Positions 28,057-36,405 of a stretch of 64,000 nucleotides of DNA are shown here, piece by piece (position 1 is the first letter of the stretch; each line of letters starts with the position of its first letter). The position numbers and the translations under genes were made by a program. The stretch comes from Rhodomicrobium sp. Its GTDB lineage: Bacteria > Pseudomonadota > Alphaproteobacteria > Rhizobiales > HXMU1428-3. The DNA lies in NCBI GenBank assembly GCA_021604665.1, contig BQJK01000001.1, forward strand, positions 1,256,364 through 1,320,363. The letters run 5' to 3'. The notes below the pieces were generated by a model that made no database searches, was not told where the DNA came from, and worked only from the letters and a program-made list of their open reading frames with translations.

Positions 28057-28074
28057 TGTCGCAACTATGCGCAA
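28057..28074. promoter_or_regulatory. Upstream activator site, PQQ dehydrogenase 2
   Basis: TGTCGC-AACTAT-GCGCAA has a perfect left half and 4 of 6 right-half matches to TGTCGC-N6-GCGACA. CGACA at 28050-28054 adds an opposed half-site. It lies about 73 bases before the -24 box. Confidence 0.55.
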
Positions 28075-28136
28075 CAGAACTCCCCCCATCCTACTTAGCT
28101 TTGAATTAAACATTTTAAAACAATAGCTTGAAGATT

Positions 28137-28151
28137 TGGCCCGCTCTTTGC
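28137..28151 (+). promoter_or_regulatory. Sigma-54 promoter of PQQ dehydrogenase 2
   Basis: TGGCCCGCTCTTTGC has one mismatch in the -24 hexamer and a perfect -12 TTGC with exact spacing. Distance to the ATG is about 310 bases. Confidence 0.6.
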
Positions 28152-28460
28152 TGTCACAAGTATCCATGAAGTACATACGGTGTATTATCACAGTAATATC
28201 ATGATAATTATATAATAGATATATTATAATACAATGAGAGTAAAGTAATAAAACTATTATTTATGTTTTAACGGCTGTATTTATGAGAATACATTAAGCG
28301 CAGTTGGGAGGGCTGCGCTATAACAACGAACAGCTCCTTTCAGATATGTCTGAATGGCGTTTATATCAAAGACCAATCAATTCTCACTAAACTCTCTGCA
28401 AAACATCACCAGTGTTGCTTCGGCTCTTAAATAAACAAGCAAATTAAAGAGAGAGAAAAG

Positions 28461-30461
28461 ATGACACATAAAAGGAAACGAACGATAGAGAAACGAGTTG
28501 CACTCGGGGCAGTATTTGCTCTCGGTTGCAGCATGGGTTTGTCTAACGCGATTGCTGGTGACGGCGACTGGATGACCTATACCGGTGATAAATCCAGTTC
28601 AAGATATATGGCAGGCGGGCTTGCCACACCAGAAACCGTTAAGAAAATGAAGATTGCCTGGCGTTGGGCAATGCCGGGTAATAAACGTGTGGCTGAAAAT
28701 CCAGACCTGCGCACATGGGTGAACGAAACAACACCCCTGGCTATTAATGGAATTCTTTACACCAGTTCGCCGCTAACCATTGCCTCTGCCATTGACGGCA
28801 CAACAGGCAAAACACTCTGGTCATTCGATCCAGAAGCCTGGAAAGATGGTGCTGCCCCAAATCTCGGGTCAATCAGTCGCGGCATCACTTATGTCGAAGA
28901 AGGTGGCAAAGGTTATATCATCCTTGCCACATCCAACGCCTATCTTTACAAGCTGGATGCCAAAACAGGTAAGCCCGTGAAAAACTGGGGTGATGATAAT
29001 AGTGGCCGTATCGATGTTACCAAACATCGCCGCAATAGCCGCGATCGCAGCATTGTAACTCTCTCCACACCGCCAATCATTTGCGGTGGCAATATTATCC
29101 CATCCATCGCCGTGCTGGATTCATTCGCCGTTGGTAAATCGCCACTTAAATACCACCCGACAGGCGATGTTGCGGCCTTTGATATCAAAACGGGCAAACG
29201 CCAGTGGATGTTCCATAACCCGCCAAAAACCGGCGAAAAAGGAGCTGAAACCTGGGGCAACAAATCCAATGAATTTATTGGTGGCACAAATATGTGGACC
29301 AGCTCCAGCTGTGATGATGAAGCAGGCATAGTTTATCTGCCACTCTCAACACCAGCCAACGACTTTTACGGAGCTGAACGCCCTGGCGACAATCTATTCG
29401 CTGAATCTCTGGTTGCATTAAATGCCAAAACCGGCGAGCGCAACTGGCACTTCCAAATGGTTCATCACGGATTATGGGACTATGACCTGCCAACCGGACC
29501 TAACCTGATGAATATCACAGTAGACGGCAAAAAAATCAAAGCCGCAGCCCAGGTGACAAAACAAGGCTTTATCTACACCTTCGACCGTATGACAGGTAAA
29601 CCAGTCTGGCCAATCAAGGAAATGCCAGTACCTCAAAGTGATGAGGAAGGCGAAGTTTCATCTAAAACACAGCCTTTCCCAAGCAAGCCAGCACCATTCG
29701 TGCAGCAAGGTTCAACCGAAGACGACCTTGTCGATCTAACACCGGAGTTGAAAGAAAAAGCCAAGAAAATTTTCAAGCGTTACGTTAGCGGGCCCCTATA
29801 CACGCCCCCTAGCTCGAAAAAAGGTGGCCATCTTCAAGTACCAGGTGTGCTTGGCGGCGCCAGCTGGGCCGGTGCGGCTCACAACCCCAAAACCGGCATG
29901 CTCTACGTGCCGTCTTTCACTATTCCTTTTGCCATTAAGCTGAAAAAAGAAGCCCCGGGCCAAAGTGCATGGAAATACACCGGCACATGGGCCGGCGTTG
30001 GCGGACCTGATGGCCTGCCCCTTTTCAAGCCACCTTACTCAACCATCTCAGCGGTGGATATGAACAAAGGTGAATATAAATGGCGAGTACCAGCCGGCAA
30101 AGGACCGATTGATCATCCCGCAATTAAAGCTGCTGGTTTAAAAGCTGTTGGCGTGCCTCATCAAAGCTTCATCGCTATCACTGATGACATTGTCTTCACA
30201 GCACCAAACGGGACTTACAGCGTCCTCGGTTTGAACAATCGCGGCACAGCGCTGATAGCTCAAGCCACGAAAGAGGAAAAGGAAGCCGCCCTTTATGCCT
30301 ACAGCGCCAAAACAGGTGAAATGCTAGGCGAAGTCAAAATGCCCGCCGGCGTATTCGGGGCAATCATGACCTATAAGGCAAATGGCAAACAATATGTCGT
30401 CGTCCCAATCGGCGGCGCAGGTCTGCCATCAGAACTGGTTGCGGTTGAAGTTAGCGGTTAA
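28461..30461 (+). CDS. PQQ-dependent dehydrogenase, soluble glucose/quinate-dehydrogenase-like type
   Basis: The 666-residue protein has a Sec signal (ending NAIA, about residue 32) and a quinoprotein propeller. STPANDFYGAERPGDN (metal-ligand Asn300) and VHHGLWDYDLPTGPNLMNI (catalytic Asp340) follow the membrane glucose dehydrogenase pattern more than the methanol dehydrogenase one. It lacks the five-helix membrane domain of those enzymes, so it should be periplasmic. An insertion of about 60 residues near 400-455 is rich in Pro, Ser and Lys. It is followed by its own CX3CH cytochrome. A GAGAGAG ribosome-binding site precedes the ATG. The substrate is unknown; secondary alcohols, polyols and aldehydes are possible. 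Confidence 0.88.
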   Translation: MTHKRKRTIEKRVALGAVFALGCSMGLSNAIAGDGDWMTYTGDKSSSRYMAGGLATPETVKKMKIAWRWAMPGNKRVAENPDLRTWVNETTPLAINGILYTSSPLTIASAIDGTTGKTLWSFDPEAWKDGAAPNLGSISRGITYVEEGGKGYIILATSNAYLYKLDAKTGKPVKNWGDDNSGRIDVTKHRRNSRDRSIVTLSTPPIICGGNIIPSIAVLDSFAVGKSPLKYHPTGDVAAFDIKTGKRQWMFHNPPKTGEKGAETWGNKSNEFIGGTNMWTSSSCDDEAGIVYLPLSTPANDFYGAERPGDNLFAESLVALNAKTGERNWHFQMVHHGLWDYDLPTGPNLMNITVDGKKIKAAAQVTKQGFIYTFDRMTGKPVWPIKEMPVPQSDEEGEVSSKTQPFPSKPAPFVQQGSTEDDLVDLTPELKEKAKKIFKRYVSGPLYTPPSSKKGGHLQVPGVLGGASWAGAAHNPKTGMLYVPSFTIPFAIKLKKEAPGQSAWKYTGTWAGVGGPDGLPLFKPPYSTISAVDMNKGEYKWRVPAGKGPIDHPAIKAAGLKAVGVPHQSFIAITDDIVFTAPNGTYSVLGLNNRGTALIAQATKEEKEAALYAYSAKTGEMLGEVKMPAGVFGAIMTYKANGKQYVVVPIGGAGLPSELVAVEVSG

Positions 30462-30578
30462 CCCTCCCGGGCCAGCATAACAACAACCAACACATGTCAC
30501 CTCGCGGCTCGTCGCGGGGTGGCAATTTAAATTACAAAACAAATTATAGAACAGAATTTTATTTTGAGGTGAAGCATT

Positions 30579-31004
30579 GTGAATATTTTTAAGACCACCT
30601 GCCTCCTTAGTCTCCTCACAGTCATGGCGGGCGCAGTGATAGCAACAAATCTGAATGCCGCTGGCATGCCACCACCCACGAAGGAACAGCAGGTAGAACA
30701 AGAGGAAGATACATCCACAGAAGAGAACAACTCTCTAAAAAAAGAAGGCCTCACCTTTTCTCTAAAGGATCCAGACCGCATCAAAGCTGGTGAAGATATT
30801 TACAGATCAACCTGCGCCGAATATTGCCACGGACAGGTACCAGAGCTATTCATTAACCGCACAGGCTTAACGGAACTCTACGTCTTCAACACCATCCGTG
30901 ATGGCGGCAAAGGCCTGACCCCAATGCCACCCTGGGGTGAAGTGTTCAGTAAAGAAGAAATATGGGAAGTGGTCGCCTATCTAAAATCACTGGGCAAATG
31001 GTAA
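30579..31004 (+). CDS. Cytochrome c with CX3CH haem motif (partner of PQQ dehydrogenase 2)
   Basis: The 141-residue product starts with GTG behind GAGGTGA and has a signal or anchor (residues 5-28). An acidic linker (QVEQEEDTSTEENN) and a small cytochrome c domain follow. The haem motif is CAEYCH: Cys79, Cys83, His84, again three residues between the cysteines. Met116 in LTPMPPW is the likely axial ligand. It follows the second PQQ dehydrogenase at 117 bases and should accept its electrons. It resembles the 25587 cytochrome in size, linker and haem motif, so the two dehydrogenase-cytochrome pairs probably share ancestry or were shaped by the same maturation system. Confidence 0.85.
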   Translation: MNIFKTTCLLSLLTVMAGAVIATNLNAAGMPPPTKEQQVEQEEDTSTEENNSLKKEGLTFSLKDPDRIKAGEDIYRSTCAEYCHGQVPELFINRTGLTELYVFNTIRDGGKGLTPMPPWGEVFSKEEIWEVVAYLKSLGKW

Positions 31005-31042
31005 CAGCCACAAGAGATACAAGAAAATTAGCCTAATAGAAT

Positions 31043-31074
31043 AATAAGCTCAGCGCATATGCGCTGAGCTTATT
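31043..31074. terminator. Perfect palindromic bidirectional terminator
   Basis: AATAAGCTCAGCGCAT (31043-31058) and its exact complement (31059-31074) form a 16-base palindrome ending in a T-run. It separates the cytochrome gene from the convergent lipoyl synthase. Confidence 0.9.
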
Positions 31075-31075
31075 T

Positions 31076-32026
31076 TTAATTTTTAGCCATCCGAGCGGCC
31101 TTCAACCGCTCAAAATCAGCGCCAGCATGATGGGAAGAGCGGGTAAGCGGCGTTGAAGACACCATAAGGAAGCCCTTCGCAAAAGCGATCTGCTCCAGAG
31201 ATTTAAACTCCTCCGGCGTAACATAGCTTTTCACTTCTGCATGCTTGCGGCTTGGTTGTAAATATTGCCCGATGGTCAAAAAATCCACATCAGCAGATCT
31301 CATATCATCCATCACCTGCAGCACTTCATCTCTGGTTTCACCAAGCCCAACCATAATGCCAGATTTGGTAAACACCTGATCATCAATCTCTTTCGCCTGT
31401 TGCAATATGCGTAGAGAATGAAAGTACCTGGCCCCGGGGCGAATGCGCAAATAAAGCCCCGGCACAGTTTCAAGATTATGATTAAACACATCAGGCCGCG
31501 CATCAATCACCACCTCAAGCGCCCCCGCCTTATGGCGAAAATCAGGGGTCAACACTTCAATGCTAGCCCCTGGGGCTTGCGCGCGAATCTCCCTGATCAC
31601 CTCAGCAAAATGCGCCGCACCGCCATCATCAAGATCATCACGGTCAACCGATGTAATAACAATATGCTCAAGCCCAAGCTCAGCAACAGCCTTGCCAACA
31701 TTCTTCGGTTCATCACTATTAAGGGCAGAAGGCAAGCCCGTTTTGACATTACAAAACGCACAGGCCCTCGTGCAAATATCCCCCATAATCATCATCGTTG
31801 CATGGCGCTGTGACCAGCACTCAGTGATATTCGGGCACCCCGCCTCACCGCAAACTGTATGAAGATTATGCTTGGCAACAATAGCTGCCGTTTCATCATA
31901 AACATCCGACCGCTTAGCCTTCACCCTGATCCAGTCAGGCTTCTGCAATTTCGGCGTATCAGGTTTATGCGCTTTTTCCGGATGACGAGGACGGCTCTCA
32001 GCGCGGGTATCAATTATCGTGACCAT
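31076..32026 (-). CDS. lipA: Lipoyl synthase
   Basis: The 316-residue radical-SAM enzyme inserts sulfur into octanoyl groups on lipoyl domains. Residues about 57-72 hold the auxiliary cluster motif [12 protein letters not shown], followed by the radical-[11 protein letters not shown] (about 85-92); both clusters are complete. [50 protein letters not shown] and the terminal [15 protein letters not shown] are diagnostic. It is the last gene of the aco-like operon, 66 bases after the E3 gene; aco clusters of some bacteria similarly include a lipoyl synthase (acoS). The housekeeping lipA may therefore be a different gene elsewhere. Confidence 0.95.
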   Translation of the reverse strand: MVTIIDTRAESRPRHPEKAHKPDTPKLQKPDWIRVKAKRSDVYDETAAIVAKHNLHTVCGEAGCPNITECWSQRHATMMIMGDICTRACAFCNVKTGLPSALNSDEPKNVGKAVAELGLEHIVITSVDRDDLDDGGAAHFAEVIREIRAQAPGASIEVLTPDFRHKAGALEVVIDARPDVFNHNLETVPGLYLRIRPGARYFHSLRILQQAKEIDDQVFTKSGIMVGLGETRDEVLQVMDDMRSADVDFLTIGQYLQPSRKHAEVKSYVTPEEFKSLEQIAFAKGFLMVSSTPLTRSSHHAGADFERLKAARMAKN

Positions 32027-32092
32027 AAAACCTCACAAATTTCATATGTCTCACTACCAATATAAGTCTCTGTAGTCGCATATGAAGAACCA

Positions 32093-33499
32093 CTACATAT
32101 GAATTACGCGGTCTTCCGCATCAAGCACACTTTCATGCATCATCTCAGACAGCGTTGGATGCGGGAAGATCACATGCGCTAGTTGCGCGGATGTTGCCTT
32201 AAGGCTTAGCGCAATGCCATAGCCCTGGATCAACTCAGTCACTTCAGCGCCAATCATATGCGCACCAAGCAGCCGACCGCTCTCAGCATCAAACACCGTC
32301 TTGATCATACCCTGTGGTTCACCTAGGGCAATCGCTTTACCATTACCCTGGAATGGGAACCGGCCAACTTTCACATTATGGCCAGCTTCTACAGCCTTCG
32401 CTTCTGTTAAACCAACAGAGGCAATTTGCGGTGTGCAATATGTACACCCCGGAATGGCTTGCTTATCAAGCGGGGCAACCCCGTCAACACCAGCTATTTT
32501 CTCAATGGTAATGACGCCTTCATGGCTGGCCTTATGCGCAAGCCATGGCGCTCCAGAAACATCACCAATGGCATAAACACCAGTTACATTTGTCTGGCAC
32601 CATTCATCCGTAATGATATGTCCACGATCAAGCTCAACGCCCAGAGCTTCAAGGCCAAGATCTTCAATATTGGCCGTAATACCAACAGCAGAAATAACCC
32701 GCTCAACTTCAATTTCTTCCGCTTCGCCATCTGGGCCTTTGAGGGTCGCTGTAACGCTATTTTCATTGCGCACCAATCCTTCAGCAACTGTCTTGGTATG
32801 GATTTTCATACCTTGTGCCGTAAATGATTTGCGCGCCGCTTCTGAAATTTCAGCATCTTCGACCGGCAAGATGCGATCGGCGATTTCAACCACATGCACC
32901 TCAGCCCCAAGGCTTTTATAAAAGCTGGCAAATTCCATCCCAATAGCACCAGAGCCCACAACCAATAATGACTTTGGCATCTGTTCAGCAGTCATCGCTG
33001 TGCGGTAATCCCAAACAAGTTTTCCATCAGGCTCAAGACCAGGCAACACTTTCGCCCGCGCGCCCGTGGCCACAATAACGTGCTTTGCGGTTACATCATC
33101 AAGAGCTGAACCATCAGCACCCTTAACACCAATTACCCCAGCAGATTTAAGTGTGGCAGTGCCAACAACAACAGGCACTTTATTCTTTTTCATCAGATAA
33201 GAAATGCCACCAGAAAGCTGGCCAGAAACCTTGCGAGAGCGCGCAATCACCTTATCAAAATCAAACCCAACATCAGCTGCTGACAAACCAAATTGACCAG
33301 CATGTTGCATAAGTTGAAACACTTCACTTGAGCGCAGTAATGCTTTTGTTGGGATACAACCCCAATTGAGGCAAATACCGCCCATTTTATCACGCTCAAT
33401 CACAACTGTTTTCAAACCAAGCTGCGCCGCCCGTATTGCAGCCACATAGCCACCCGGCCCACCGCCAATAATTGCAACATCATATTCAGCTTCTGACAT
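32093..33499 (-). CDS. lpd: Dihydrolipoyl dehydrogenase (E3)
   Basis: The 468-residue flavoenzyme reoxidises dihydrolipoyl groups with NAD+. The FAD motif GGGPGGYVAAIRAAQLG lies at about residues 11-27, with the redox-active disulfide in GGICLNWGCIPTKALL (about 40-55). LLVVGSGAIGMEFASFYKSLG binds NAD, and the C-terminal catalytic dyad is in HPTLSEMMHESV. I chose the ATG at 33499, preceded by GGGAG; a GTG at 33559, directly after the lplA-like stop, would add 20 unusual residues (GIFNLFKQKKSGD). It belongs to the aco-like operon and supplies E3 for that complex. Confidence 0.93.
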   Translation of the reverse strand: MSEAEYDVAIIGGGPGGYVAAIRAAQLGLKTVVIERDKMGGICLNWGCIPTKALLRSSEVFQLMQHAGQFGLSAADVGFDFDKVIARSRKVSGQLSGGISYLMKKNKVPVVVGTATLKSAGVIGVKGADGSALDDVTAKHVIVATGARAKVLPGLEPDGKLVWDYRTAMTAEQMPKSLLVVGSGAIGMEFASFYKSLGAEVHVVEIADRILPVEDAEISEAARKSFTAQGMKIHTKTVAEGLVRNENSVTATLKGPDGEAEEIEVERVISAVGITANIEDLGLEALGVELDRGHIITDEWCQTNVTGVYAIGDVSGAPWLAHKASHEGVITIEKIAGVDGVAPLDKQAIPGCTYCTPQIASVGLTEAKAVEAGHNVKVGRFPFQGNGKAIALGEPQGMIKTVFDAESGRLLGAHMIGAEVTELIQGYGIALSLKATSAQLAHVIFPHPTLSEMMHESVLDAEDRVIHM

Positions 33500-33559
33500 A
33501 GGGGTGTCTCCCGATTTTTTTTGTTTAAATAAATTAAATATGCCCATTGGGGTGCTCAC

Positions 33560-34333
33560 TTATTCGCTTGCTTCGACCAGCGCCTGGCATAAACCCGCCA
33601 TAAATTCCGCCCGGTCAAAACGACCGGTAGGGATCAGCCGCGCCAGAGATGTCTGACAGGCAACATCAATCTGCCGGTCAACATCACAAAGCTTATAAAA
33701 TCTGTTTGATGCCTCAATTAGCGCGCTAACATCTGCATCAGCGATCAGCGCCGCATGGGCCAGCACAGCGATATGCTTGCTTCCATCTGCGGCTCTGTAT
33801 GGGCGCCATTTCTGCGCCGTCCCGGCAATCTTAATGCCATCGACCACAACATTGAATTTGCCATCACAAAATGCACCGTTCACCTCAGAGCAATAGCTCT
33901 CAAGACCATACGCATCTTTCAAAAACCCAATGATAGGATCACACAACCGGTGATATGCCGCCGTGATTGAAAGCCCCGCATCAGCTGGATGCGAAAACAC
34001 ATAGGATAAATTGATAACCCCCGGCCCTTGCGGCGTCAGGTCTCCCCCGGTTTGCCGCAAATGCAAAGGCCATCCGGCCTCACCCATTTGAGTGGCAGCA
34101 CTTTCAAATTTCTCATAAATAGCAAAGCTTTTTGGCACCACCAGCCCTTTAGGCATGGACCAAACCATACCCCCAGAGCGCGTACCATCACCCGCATCAC
34201 CGTTTAAAATTGAAAGCTCATATGAAGTGGCTTCTTCAAAAGAAAGAGCGGCATCAACGACAAAAAACGGAGCTCGTGTTTTTGTGCCTTTAATGCCGCC
34301 CTTTTCCACAAGAGCGTGTATTTCGCTCATCAT
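33560..34333 (-). CDS. Lipoate-protein ligase A-like protein
   Basis: The 257-residue protein has the biotin/lipoate ligase fold. EATSYELSILNGDAGDGTRSGGMVWSMPKGLVVPKS and the binding-pocket region LHLRQTGGDLTPQGPGVINLSYVF correspond to the RRxxGGGxVxHxxGxxN block in degenerate form: RQTGGDLTPQGPGVINLS. VVDGIKIAGTAQKWRP carries the invariant lysine of the ligase active site. It probably attaches lipoate or octanoate to the separate lipoyl protein in this operon, or transfers it as an amidotransferase. The start overlaps the E2 stop by four bases (ATGA), showing translational coupling. Confidence 0.8.
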   Translation of the reverse strand: MMSEIHALVEKGGIKGTKTRAPFFVVDAALSFEEATSYELSILNGDAGDGTRSGGMVWSMPKGLVVPKSFAIYEKFESAATQMGEAGWPLHLRQTGGDLTPQGPGVINLSYVFSHPADAGLSITAAYHRLCDPIIGFLKDAYGLESYCSEVNGAFCDGKFNVVVDGIKIAGTAQKWRPYRAADGSKHIAVLAHAALIADADVSALIEASNRFYKLCDVDRQIDVACQTSLARLIPTGRFDRAEFMAGLCQALVEASE

Positions 34334-35040
34334 GCGTCTTGCTCAATGGTCCTGCATAAGTCTGAGAGGAAATCAGCCGCAGGGCCACCGTTTATTGCGC
34401 GATGGTCAAAAGTCAGTGAGAGACCCATAATTGGCCGGATCTCAAGCTCACCGCTTTCCACTTCCCAATATTGTTTGCGAATTTCACCAATGCCAAGCAT
34501 ACCGATTTGTGGTGCCGGTAGAATGGGTGTGAAATGCTGAACACGAGAAAGACCGAGATTAGAGAGTGTAAAAGTACCCTTGGTCATTTCAGTCACACTG
34601 AGCTTATTGCCCCGCGCCCGTGCAATTACATCCTTGCGAGCCAATGCCCGCTCACTAAGCGACATCCCATCAGCATTGAGAATAGCTGGAGCCACAAGAA
34701 GGTCACCCTCTAGCGCCACAGCAACACCAATATGCATATAAGGAAGCACAGTGATCTCTTTATCAGTCACATACCCGTTAATACCGGGATGCTTCTTGAT
34801 GGTTGTGATGACAGCATCAATCAGCGCATCCTCAACAGAGATTTTAATACCCTGCTCCGCCAATAAAGTCTTGCGCCGCATAAGATTAGTGACATCACAA
34901 GACGCCTGGTGGGTCAGTTGCGCTTTGGTTGAAAGACTTTCAACCATCTTTTGCGCAATCATACCCTTCATGCCAGAAAGCGGAATGACCCGCTCTTCTA
35001 AAGCATTATCACCAGAGCTCTCGCTTACATCATCAGTCAT
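34330..35040 (-). CDS. acoC: 2-oxoacid/acetoin dehydrogenase E2, catalytic domain only
   Basis: The 236-residue protein is the acyltransferase core alone: IPLSGMKGMIAQKMVESLSTKAQLTHQASCDVTNL, GYVTDKEITVLPYMHIGVAVALEGDLLVAPAI and GTFTLSNLGLSRVQHFTPILPAPQIGMLGIGEI are canonical. The active-site block reads DHRAINGGPAADFL, with Asn where many E2s have Asp (HxxxDG), as in several acetoin and pyruvate E2s. There is no lipoyl domain and no peripheral subunit-binding domain. The lipoyl domain is a separate protein 22 bases upstream. I use the ATG at 35040. It would transfer the acetyl group to CoA in the complex. Confidence 0.85.
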   Translation of the reverse strand: MTDDVSESSGDNALEERVIPLSGMKGMIAQKMVESLSTKAQLTHQASCDVTNLMRRKTLLAEQGIKISVEDALIDAVITTIKKHPGINGYVTDKEITVLPYMHIGVAVALEGDLLVAPAILNADGMSLSERALARKDVIARARGNKLSVTEMTKGTFTLSNLGLSRVQHFTPILPAPQIGMLGIGEIRKQYWEVESGELEIRPIMGLSLTFDHRAINGGPAADFLSDLCRTIEQDA

Positions 35041-35062
35041 ATCAACCTGCCTTTCTGATTGC

Positions 35063-35290
35063 TTAGGCAATTGATCCGATGACACTACCTTTGGAAACAA
35101 CAGCTTCAGCAGGTTGCGAAATAGAGATTGTTCCTGATGACGGGGCGTGGACTTCATGCTGCACCTTCTCAACCATAATTTCGGCGATCAAGTCACCTTC
35201 TTTAACAGAAGCACCATCACTCACCAGCCAGCTTGTGATAACAGCATCAGAATCTTCTTCCCAAAGAGTAGTCGGGATAGTTACGTCCAT
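35063..35290 (-). CDS. Stand-alone lipoyl-domain protein
   Basis: The 75-residue protein is one lipoyl/biotinyl domain: IPTTLWEEDSDAVITSWLVSDGASVKEGDLIAEIMVEKVQHEVHAPSSGTISISQPAEAVVSKGSVIGSIA. The modified lysine is in MVEKVQHEV (about residue 42), with the usual hairpin around it. In most E2 enzymes this domain is fused to the catalytic core; here a real stop (TAA) and a new ATG separate them, with no sign of a simple frameshift. It must shuttle acyl groups between E1, the separate E2 core and E3. AAAGGAAAA precedes the ATG. Confidence 0.9.
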   Translation of the reverse strand: MDVTIPTTLWEEDSDAVITSWLVSDGASVKEGDLIAEIMVEKVQHEVHAPSSGTISISQPAEAVVSKGSVIGSIA

Positions 35291-35303
35291 TTTTATTTTT
35301 CCT

Positions 35304-36311
35304 TTAATTCATTTCGTTATAAGCAGCGACAATCTTATCCGGGTTCGGCAGAGCAAAACGCTCCATAGGCCGCGAAAACGGTATCGGAATGTCAGGGTAA
35401 GCCACACGTTGCGGTGAGGCTTTGAGCACGGAAATATCGCGCTCGGCAATCGTGGTGATAATTTCACCCGTCAGGCCAAAACTCTTATAATCTTCGTCAA
35501 CCACAATCAGCCGACCAGTTTTTGCAACGGAGTTAAAGACAGTATCGCGGTCAAGCGGCACAAGGCTTCTCAGGTCAACAACCTCAGCACTGACCCCTTG
35601 AGATTCAAGCTTCTCAGCAGCTTTCAGGCTGTCATGTACACTCATGCCAATGCCAACAAGCGTTACATCACCGCCTTCACGGACGACTTTAGCCTTACCA
35701 AACGGTACGGTATAATCTTCGCTTGGCGTGTGGACAGTAGCGCCGCTCTCAGTGCCGAGCCAACCCATGCCCTGCAAGCCTTTGTGATACATGTAAACAA
35801 CCGGGCTATCATCACGGATAGCCTCAATCATCATACCCTTCGCATCATAAGCGTTACTCGGGCAAATAACCTTCATGCCCGGCAAGTGAGCAAATGTGCC
35901 ATAGAGGCACTGTGAATGCTGACCACCATCAGAATAACCACCACCGACAGATGTCATCAGCACCATGGGCACTTTAAACTTACCGCCAGAGAAATAGATA
36001 TTCTTGGCCATAAGGTTGTAGATGGCATCCATACAAACACCGAAGAAGTCTACAAACATCAGCTCAACAACGGGTCGCATACCATCCTGGGCCGCACCAA
36101 CGGCTGCACCGATAAATGCGGTCTCGGAAATTGGTGTGTCACGCACACGCTCCGGCCCAAACTCTTTCCAAAGCCCTCTGGTATTGCCATAAACACCGCC
36201 GAGCTGACCAATATCTTCACCCATGACAAAAACTGAATTGTCACGTCTCATTTCTTGCGCCGTCGCCTCAGCCATTGCGCGGGCAATTGTTAATTTGCGT
36301 TCATTTTCCAT
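35304..36311 (-). CDS. acoB: Acetoin/2-oxoacid dehydrogenase E1 beta subunit
   Basis: The 335-residue transketolase-like beta chain begins LTIARAMAEATAQEMRRDNSVFVMGEDIGQLGGVYGNTRGLWKEFGPERVRDTPISETAFIGAAVGAA, typical of AcoB/PdhB. Other conserved blocks are MTSVGGGYSDGGQHSQCLYGTFAHLPGMKVICPSNAYDAKGMM and VDEDYKSFGLTGEI. With E1 alpha it forms the ThDP-dependent heterotetramer that cleaves acetoin or decarboxylates a 2-oxoacid. The ATG at 36311 matches the conserved N-terminus; the frame extends upstream without homology. The next gene starts 14 bases after its stop. Confidence 0.9.
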   Translation of the reverse strand: MENERKLTIARAMAEATAQEMRRDNSVFVMGEDIGQLGGVYGNTRGLWKEFGPERVRDTPISETAFIGAAVGAAQDGMRPVVELMFVDFFGVCMDAIYNLMAKNIYFSGGKFKVPMVLMTSVGGGYSDGGQHSQCLYGTFAHLPGMKVICPSNAYDAKGMMIEAIRDDSPVVYMYHKGLQGMGWLGTESGATVHTPSEDYTVPFGKAKVVREGGDVTLVGIGMSVHDSLKAAEKLESQGVSAEVVDLRSLVPLDRDTVFNSVAKTGRLIVVDEDYKSFGLTGEIITTIAERDISVLKASPQRVAYPDIPIPFSRPMERFALPNPDKIVAAYNEMN

Positions 36312-36405
36312 GTGATAAACAGGCCTAAAAAACCTGTCCCTGATTTTATTGATTGAAGGAATGTCCCTGTGATGCTGGCCGCAGCCAGCATCCATAGCTC
36401 ATTGG

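Larger units (their letters stand above)
27817..28460. other. Long regulatory region of the second PQQ dehydrogenase
   Basis: About 640 bases. The left part has a 9-base inverted repeat (TCCCGTCTT 27858-27866 with AAGACGGGA 27912-27920) around a smaller hairpin, a possible terminator for the upstream operon. The middle carries the activator site and sigma-54 promoter listed separately. The right part, very AT-rich around 28190-28280, is a leader of about 300 bases. A 69-codon minus-strand frame across the promoter is not credible. Confidence 0.5.

Noticed and set aside
27982..28191. 69-codon minus-strand frame upstream of the second PQQ gene
   Set aside because: It lies across the activator site and sigma-54 promoter and has no domain or ribosome-binding site.
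28461..30461. Lanthanide dependence of the second PQQ dehydrogenase from its WDYD
   Set aside because: WDYDLP or WDMDLP is normal in the calcium-using glucose/quinate dehydrogenase branch, so the extra Asp is not diagnostic there.
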